From: Blautia sp. Marseille-P3087
GTDB lineage: Bacteria; Bacillota; Clostridia; Lachnospirales; Lachnospiraceae
Assembly (NCBI RefSeq): GCF_900120195.1
Contig: NZ_LT635539.1
Span: forward strand, 3,030,661-3,094,660
DNA length: 64,000 nt
Reading direction: 5' to 3'
Part shown: positions 63,254 through 64,000 of the stretch, in pieces
Layout of the letters: the number at the start of each line of letters is the position of its first letter
Numbering within the stretch: the stretch's first letter is position 1
Translations under genes and position numbers: made by a program
The notes under the pieces: model-generated
Seen by the model: the letters and a program-made list of their open reading frames with translations, nothing else
Database searches by the model: none
What the model was told of the DNA's origin: nothing

Positions 63254-63255
63254 GG

Positions 63256-63640
63256 GCTAAAAATACAGGTATCAGAGTTGTAAATATTGTAGCGGCTTGG
63301 TGGAAAAAGTAAGAATAAATGAATTAATTCCTGTCTGGGAAGAAGAACACCATATTAAAATAGAGTATGTAAAACGGACCGATACATTGTATGTGTGAAC
63401 AAAAATTCCGAAAACGAAACACCAGACAGGCACGACAGAGAATGGAAGAGCTGTTTCGAAATATTGAAAATGAAAATCCAGAGATAAAGAAACTGGCATT
63501 TTGCTGAGAGAGAATGGTTATTTTGGAGAATATAAGAAATATTACAGAATAACGTGTAAAGCATGAAATTGTATTAGTATAATCTGGCTGTTATGCTATA
63601 ATTAAAAATAACAGTTCATAAAAGTAAACGTACCTTCGGA
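63256..63640 (+). other. Non-coding stretch with short decayed coding pieces
   Basis: No intact gene. One frame at about 63310-63400 reads VRINELIPVWEEEHHIKIEYV and stops; another from ATG 63390 reads MCEQKFRKRNTRQARQR and stops at about 63506. They look like remnants of one or more lost genes, not recognised. Two TATAAT sequences (63578-63583, 63597-63602) precede the lipoprotein gene, each without a convincing -35. Confidence 0.45.
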
Positions 63641-63647
63641 GGAAACC

Positions 63648-64000
63648 ATGTGTAAAAAGAACTATGCTACAAAATTATGTGCAGTAATGACTGCAATGTC
63701 CATAGTATTGTCAGGATGTGCTCAAAGTACGGGGACAGATGTAAATGACAATTCATCATCAACATCTGAAAATCAAATAACTGAAGAAGCGAATAATAAA
63801 ATTGCAGAGGATATCGAAGCAGAAGCGGACGATATCATTGATTCTGAAGACGTAGAAGAATCAAGTTTAACTCCTACACAGCGAAATTCTGTTAATATGT
63901 TGAACTATATGTCCGCACTAACCCAAGAAATAAATGCATCAAGTGGAAATCAGATGTTTTTGGAAGAGGCATATTCTTCGCTGGTTAATGATATTTATCC
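63648..64000 (+). CDS. Putative lipoprotein, 3' end outside window
   Basis: ATG after CGGAGGAAACC begins a type II signal peptide: MCKKNYATKLCAVMTAMSIV followed by the lipobox LSGC (Cys at about 24). After it comes a Ser/Thr/Asn-rich and acidic linker (about 25-70), then a helical segment that leaves the window. No family recognised from the 117 visible residues; anchored outside the membrane is a safe reading. Confidence 0.75.
   Translation, partial: MCKKNYATKLCAVMTAMSIVLSGCAQSTGTDVNDNSSSTSENQITEEANNKIAEDIEAEADDIIDSEDVEESSLTPTQRNSVNMLNYMSALTQEINASSGNQMFLEEAYSSLVNDIY

Overview
The window reads as a low-to-mid GC Firmicute chromosome, most likely a spore-forming gut Lachnospiraceae (Clostridium cluster XIVa, in the Dorea/Mediterraneibacter/Ruminococcus torques range). 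This rests on the sporulation genes (spoIVB, spo0A, spoIIM, a spoVB-like gene), AGGAGG-type ribosome sites, the gut carbohydrate genes and the protein sequences themselves. The genus is an inference. There are no rRNA or tRNA genes, no CRISPR array and no recognisable transposase.

Layout. 1-8.7 kb: sporulation and housekeeping core (spoIVB, spo0A, glgA, recA-recX with a LexA box, rny, spoIIM, xerD). 8.7-16 kb: aroF and a SpoVB-like flippase on the minus strand, then an Fe-S cluster set (Rrf2 regulator, nifS, nifU) and a P-type ATPase. 16-19.2 kb, minus strand: a GH13 amylosucrase-like enzyme with an 11-copy decapeptide repeat, and a PHP phosphatase. 19.4-27 kb: glycolysis (gap, pgk, tpiA, gpmI) interrupted by hom and a DUF2974 gene. 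27.3-28.3 kb: a decayed secreted-protein gene. 28.5-38.8 kb: L,D-transpeptidase, HAD phosphatase, mutY, a glycosyltransferase, a lipid kinase, topB and adenine deaminase. 38.8-42.2 kb: a protease-less Lon-like AAA protein, then a preQ1-I riboswitch controlling a nucleoside hydrolase and an ECF S component, a probable queuosine salvage pair (QueK/QrtT type). 42.2-48.1 kb, minus strand: GH13 amylase, pckA, a MATE exporter and an AraC regulator. 48.3-55 kb: a glycoside operon (truncated GPH symporter, GH78-like enzyme, HPr/Crh-like protein, permuted GH3 enzyme broken by one in-frame TGA), then dinB and an SDR. 55.1-60.6 kb: tetR-hypB-flavoprotein-hypA-DUF5692, an orphan nickel-chaperone operon with no hydrogenase or urease. 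60.6-63.25 kb: an AT-rich cassette of HTH regulator, AAA ATPase and DUF4276 TOPRIM-like protein, probably anti-phage, lying between two near-identical terminators. 63.65 kb to the end: start of a lipoprotein.

Most noteworthy: the hypB/hypA-flavoprotein-membrane operon, the riboswitch-controlled queuosine salvage pair, the ATPase-TOPRIM cassette between duplicated terminators, the stop codon in a permuted GH3 gene, a family of palindromes placed directly after terminators, and a 138-nt nested-stem element between pgk and tpiA.
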